Below, one piece after another: positions 60,898 through 64,000 of a stretch of 64,000 nucleotides of DNA. Position numbers and translations under genes: made by a program. Positions within the stretch are counted from its first letter, which is position 1, and each line of letters begins with the position of its first letter. The notes below the pieces were generated by a model. That model searched no databases and had not been told where the DNA came from. It worked only from the letters and a program-made list of their open reading frames with translations. The stretch is from DASTFY01 sp963813375 (lineage in GTDB: Bacteria; Actinomycetota; Acidimicrobiia; Acidimicrobiales; Ilumatobacteraceae). The stretch covers positions 1 through 64,000 of the forward strand of contig CAWEYT010000003.1 in assembly GCA_963813375.1 (NCBI GenBank). Reading direction: 5' to 3'.

Positions 60898-62583
60898 ATG
60901 GCCGATGTCAAGCCACGCTCGCACGATGTCACCACCGGCATGCAGAAGGCTCCCGCCCGGGCGATGCTGCGCGCCGTCGGGATGACGGACGACGACTGGG
61001 GCAAGCCCCAGGTCGCCGTGGCTTCGAGCTGGAACGAGATCACCCCCTGCAACCTGTCGCTCAACCGCCTGGCCCTGCGGGCCAAGGACGGCATCGCGCG
61101 TGCCGGCGGCTTCCCGCTGCAGTTCAACACCATCTCGGTCTCCGACGGCATCTCGATGGGGCACGAGGGCATGCGGGCCTCGTTGGTGTCGCGGGAGGTC
61201 ATCGCCGACAGCGTGGAGACGGTGATGCACGCCGAGCGCCTCGACGGCTTCGTCGGTCTGGCCGGCTGCGACAAGAGCCTCCCCGGGATGCTGATGGCCG
61301 CGGCCCGTCTCGACCTGCCGATGGTCTTCGTCTACGCCGGGACGATCCTGCCCGGTCACCACAACGGCCGGGCCCTGGACATCACCAGCGTCTTCGAGGC
61401 CGTCGGCGCCTGCGCGGCCGGGACGATCACGGAGGACGAGCTCGGCGCCATCGAGCGCAAGGCCTGCCCCGGCGAGGGCGCCTGCGCCGGCATGTTCACG
61501 GCCAACACGATGGCCGCCATCGGTGAGGCCATCGGCATGTCGCTCCCGGGTTCGGCGTCGCCGCCGTCCGTCGACCGCCGCCGCGACGACGATGCGGTCC
61601 GGGCCGGCGAAGCCGTCGTCGACCTGCTGCGGGCCGGCATCACCCCCCGCCAGATCATGACGAAGGAGGCGTTCGAGAACGCCATCGCCGTCACCAACGC
61701 GCTCGGCGGCTCCACCAACGCCGTGCTGCACCTGCTGGCCATCGCCAACGAGGCCCGTGTGGCCCTCGAGCTCGAGGACTTCAACCGGATCGCCGCCCGT
61801 GTCCCCCACATCGCCGACATGAAGCCCGGCGGCAAGTTCCACATGACCGACCTGGACCGCGTCGGCGGTGTCCCGGTCGTCATGAAGCACCTGCTCGACG
61901 CCGGGCTCCTGCACGGCGACGTCATGACCGTGACCGGACGGACCATGGCCGAGAACCTGGCCGATCTCGAGCCGCCCGGTCCCGACGGAGTCGTCGTCCA
62001 CCCGCTGGACGCGCCGCTCCACCCCGAGGGCGGTCTGGTCGTGCTCCGAGGGTCACTGGCGCCCCAGGGCAGCGTCGTGAAGGTGGCCGGGCTCACGCAG
62101 GACCAACTCCACTTCGAGGGTCCGGCGCGGGTGTTCGAGGGCGAGGAGGGCGCGCTGGACGCCATCCTCTCCGGTGCCATCGAGCCCGGCACCGTGCTGG
62201 TCATCCGTTACGAGGGTCCCAAGGGCGGGCCGGGCATGCGCGAGATGCTCGCCGTGACCGGTGCCCTGAAGGGCGCCGGGCGCGGCGCCGACTGCGCGCT
62301 CATCACGGACGGTCGCTTCAGCGGCGGGACGTGGGGGTTCTGCATCGGGCACGTGGCGCCCGAGTCCGTCGACGGCGGGCCGATCGCGTTCGTCCAGGAC
62401 GGCGACAAGATCGTGATCGACATCCACCAGAAGCGGCTCGACCTCCTGGTGGGGGACCTGGAGCTCCGGCGCCGTCGCGAGGGCTGGACGCCGCACCCTC
62501 CCCGCTACACGTCGGGCGTGCTGGCCAAGTACGCCCGCCTCGTGCAGGGCGCCGAGACCGGCGCCCTCACGAACCCGCTCTGA
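60898..62583 (+). CDS. ilvD: Dihydroxy-acid dehydratase
   Basis: A 561-residue enzyme of valine/isoleucine synthesis that dehydrates 2,3-dihydroxy-isovalerate and -methylvalerate. Cluster Cys residues are seen in EITPCNLSLN, GLAGCDKSLPGM and GEGACAGMFTANTM. The catalytic Ser region DGRFSGGTWGF and the C-terminal GWTPHPPRYTSG are intact. Three conserved Cys suit either cluster type; the family is usually [2Fe-2S] in actinobacteria. ATG 60898 is leaderless with TAGCGT 8 nt upstream. A likely branched-chain leader peptide lies at the right end of the window. Confidence 0.95.
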   Translation: MADVKPRSHDVTTGMQKAPARAMLRAVGMTDDDWGKPQVAVASSWNEITPCNLSLNRLALRAKDGIARAGGFPLQFNTISVSDGISMGHEGMRASLVSREVIADSVETVMHAERLDGFVGLAGCDKSLPGMLMAAARLDLPMVFVYAGTILPGHHNGRALDITSVFEAVGACAAGTITEDELGAIERKACPGEGACAGMFTANTMAAIGEAIGMSLPGSASPPSVDRRRDDDAVRAGEAVVDLLRAGITPRQIMTKEAFENAIAVTNALGGSTNAVLHLLAIANEARVALELEDFNRIAARVPHIADMKPGGKFHMTDLDRVGGVPVVMKHLLDAGLLHGDVMTVTGRTMAENLADLEPPGPDGVVVHPLDAPLHPEGGLVVLRGSLAPQGSVVKVAGLTQDQLHFEGPARVFEGEEGALDAILSGAIEPGTVLVIRYEGPKGGPGMREMLAVTGALKGAGRGADCALITDGRFSGGTWGFCIGHVAPESVDGGPIAFVQDGDKIVIDIHQKRLDLLVGDLELRRRREGWTPHPPRYTSGVLAKYARLVQGAETGALTNPL

Positions 62584-63818
62584 GCTCCCATTCGACCCCG
62601 GCGGGGGTGTCGCGGACCTCGACCCCGGCCGCGGCCAGCTCGTCGCGCACGAGATCCGACAGGTCGTAGCGGCCTTCCGCCCTGACCTTCGCCCTCAGCG
62701 TCAGCGTGGCCTCGACGATCGGTCCGAGCACCTGGCGAGGCTCGCGCAGCCCGGCCTGCGCCGCCTCGGCCAGCCGGACGATCATGGCCCTGCAGGGTGG
62801 CGCGGGCCCGGTCCATCTCGTCCGACTGGAAGGTGTCCGCCGACCAGGCGGCGATGGTGTCGTCCAGCTCGAGCACGGCGGCCAGGGCGCGGTCGGCGTC
62901 GCCGGCGGCCATGGCCACGTCGAACGCGGCCGCCGTCTGACGGGCCACCTCGGCCACGGACGCCGCCGGCTGGGCGCTCTCCTTCGCCGGCGACGGTGCC
63001 GAGGGCGCGACGGTCACGGCGACATCGGCGGTGCCCGCGCGCAGCACGTCGAGGGGCACGGTCTGGCCGGCGGCCAGCACCCGCTGGCGTTCGCCGCGGC
63101 GCAACGTGACGGCGCCCCGGCCGAGGATGGTCGCGGCGTCGGCGTCGAGATCCAGTACGAGCGCCGTGTGCTCGTCGACGCCGAGGACGAACGCGTCGGA
63201 CGGCAGCTCCTGCTCGAGCCGCTCGAGCCGCTCGAGCCCGAGGTAGCAGAAGCGCGTGTCGTGGTTGCCGCCCTCGGTGTTGTCGAAGTGCGGGATGACG
63301 GCGACCGGTAGCCCGTGCCGGGACAGCAGGTCGAGCCCGTCCAGCCAGTACGGATCGGCGCCCACCTTGTAGATCTCGTAGACGGGCACGGTGGCGAGAC
63401 CGAGCGTCAGTGCGGCCGCGCTCGAGAACACGAGCGCGCCCTGCTCGGTGAGCTTCTGCGTGAGCACGTCGGGGACCGGCGTCCCCCGCCATTGGCGCAG
63501 CGCGAACGAGGGGCTGCCGGGTCCGGTGAACAGCCAGTCGGCCGCGGCGACGCGGGCCAGCGCCCGTTCGAGCTCGACGCGCTCGACGGTGTCGGTGCGG
63601 CGCAGTCCCGCCACCTCGACCTGGCGACCGACCGACTCGCGGAAGTACGCGACCGCCTTCTCCGACACGATGTCGGCGTTGGTCTGGAACCCGTACGGAG
63701 TGTCGAGCACCACCGCCCTCGGCGCGTCGAGGCCCAGGCGGGCGAAGACCTCGCGGTGGGCCTTGACCATCGTCGGCGCCGTCTCGCCCGAGCCCATGAT
63801 CGTGAGCAGGCGAGGCAC
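62567..63818 (-). CDS. Peptidase S51/cyanophycinase-like protein with a cysteinyl-tRNA synthetase-like C-terminal domain, frameshifted
   Basis: About 417 residues. Residues 1-215 have a class I glutamine amidotransferase-like fold: MGSGETAPTMVKAHREV, FTGPGSPSFALRQW, FSSAAALTLG with the nucleophile Ser position and VIPHFDNTEGG. Residues 225-270 are a beta domain (LGRGAVTLRRGERQRV). After a one-base break near 62790, the last 75 residues read as a CysRS DALR-type tail: LGPIVEATLTLRAKVRAEGRYDLSD, LVRDELAAAGVEVRDTP. GTG 63818 is leaderless with TACGGT 6 nt upstream. The last 17 bp overlap ilvD. Function unknown; perhaps a peptidase that binds tRNA or a derived ligand. Confidence 0.8.
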
Positions 63819-63920
63819 AGGCCCACCGTAGGTCGCGTCTCAGCGGTCGCCTCGGTGCCGGCCTCGGACCATGCTCGGCGTGTGGCGGATCCTGGTTGCT
63901 GGTGTGGGTCGCGGTGGGGA

Positions 63921-63926
63921 TATGCT
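63921..63926 (+). promoter_or_regulatory. -10 element of the right-edge leader peptide
   Basis: TATGCT lies 7 nt before GTG 63934, with TTGCTG (63896-63901) 19 bp upstream as a possible -35. The geometry matches the other leaderless starts in the window. Confidence 0.5.
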
Positions 63927-63933
63927 CGCCTTC

Positions 63934-63969
63934 GTGACCCGCACCGGTCTCATCCTCGTACTCCCCTAG
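63934..63969 (+). CDS. Probable branched-chain amino-acid leader peptide (ilv attenuator)
   Basis: An 11-codon frame, V-T-R-T-G-L-I-L-V-L-P, followed by TAG. Five consecutive codons are Leu/Ile/Val, and a low-usage GTA valine codon is included. A leaderless promoter precedes it, and GC-rich complementary arms (GGCGCGC and GCGCG) start right after the stop. This is the form of an attenuator in front of ilvB/ilvBN. The downstream gene lies beyond the window, but ilvD is nearby. It is too short for statistical support. Confidence 0.5.
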   Translation: MTRTGLILVLP

Positions 63970-64000
63970 GCGCGCCGGCTTCCCGCCGCGCGTGCCCACG

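Noticed and set aside
1..64000. tRNA, rRNA or transposase genes
   Set aside because: I read the intergenic gaps and saw no cloverleaf with TTCGA arms, no rRNA segment and no DDE or serine/tyrosine recombinase motif.

Overview
The window is GC-rich, gene-dense DNA from an actinobacterium, most likely of the Acidimicrobiia (Ilumatobacter/Iamia-like). This rests on a perfect CGAAC-N4-GTTCG LexA box, a mycothiol-type maleylpyruvate isomerase family protein, WS/DGAT, DUF222/13E12 and Eis-like proteins, and Thr/Ala/Gly/Glu-rich linkers after the lipobox of the sugar-binding lipoproteins. Class-level placement is an inference; no rRNA or marker gene is present. Many genes have no Shine-Dalgarno sequence. 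Instead a TANNNT -10 hexamer lies 6-9 nt before the start codon, which points to leaderless mRNAs. About 27 single-base frame breaks inside otherwise well-conserved genes suggest an uncorrected long-read or metagenomic assembly rather than mass gene decay.

Layout. 1-1.9 kb: SOS-type HNH endonuclease gene and two gene remnants. 1.9-4.2 kb: ECF sigma factor with a membrane-anchored propeller protein, and an unknown gene. 4.3-6.6 kb: class V aminotransferase and an MFS exporter. 6.5-9.3 kb: three overlapping genes (WS/DGAT, nonapeptide-repeat protein, RDD membrane protein). 9.4-12.1 kb: dienelactone hydrolase, poly-gamma-glutamate hydrolase, MarR-GNAT fusion. 12.2-13.4 kb: three-domain TIR protein. 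13.5-19.1 kb: Gfo/Idh/MocA oxidoreductase facing a four-gene operon (UnbU/RnfD-like, unknown, UnbV-like, M24 peptidase). 19.3-23.3 kb: xylose-type ABC importer. 23.3-34.7 kb: tandem repeats, promoter/operator and a complete L-rhamnose regulon (ABC importer, mutarotase, isomerase, kinase, bifunctional aldolase/dehydrogenase, LacI regulator). 34.7-46.1 kb: mixed enzymes on the minus strand (M14, GrpB, response-regulator/TrxR fusion, PQ-loop, DUF2252, AlkB, methyltransferase, mycothiol enzyme, MFS, GerMN lipoprotein, metallo-hydrolase). 46.2-48.8 kb: an ArsC-like gene with an in-frame TGA at the catalytic Cys codon, an M48 peptidase, TetR and a ferredoxin. 48.9-53.9 kb: esterase, then lgt-gatC and gatA-gatB as two continuous reading frames. 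54-60.8 kb: Eis-like acetyltransferase, MFS, acyl-CoA dehydrogenase, a sortase-type DUF11 surface protein and a small membrane protein. 60.9-64 kb: ilvD, a peptidase S51-like/CysRS-tail fusion, and at the right edge a probable branched-chain amino-acid leader peptide.

How the genes work together. The rhamnose regulon is the clearest system: one operator half-site pair (TGAA-N4-TTCA) occurs at the ABC-operon promoter and in front of the lacI gene. The most unusual single gene is the ArsC-like frame, where TGA replaces exactly the catalytic Cys codon 12 and a strong hairpin starts 15 nt later, as expected for a bacterial selenoprotein.
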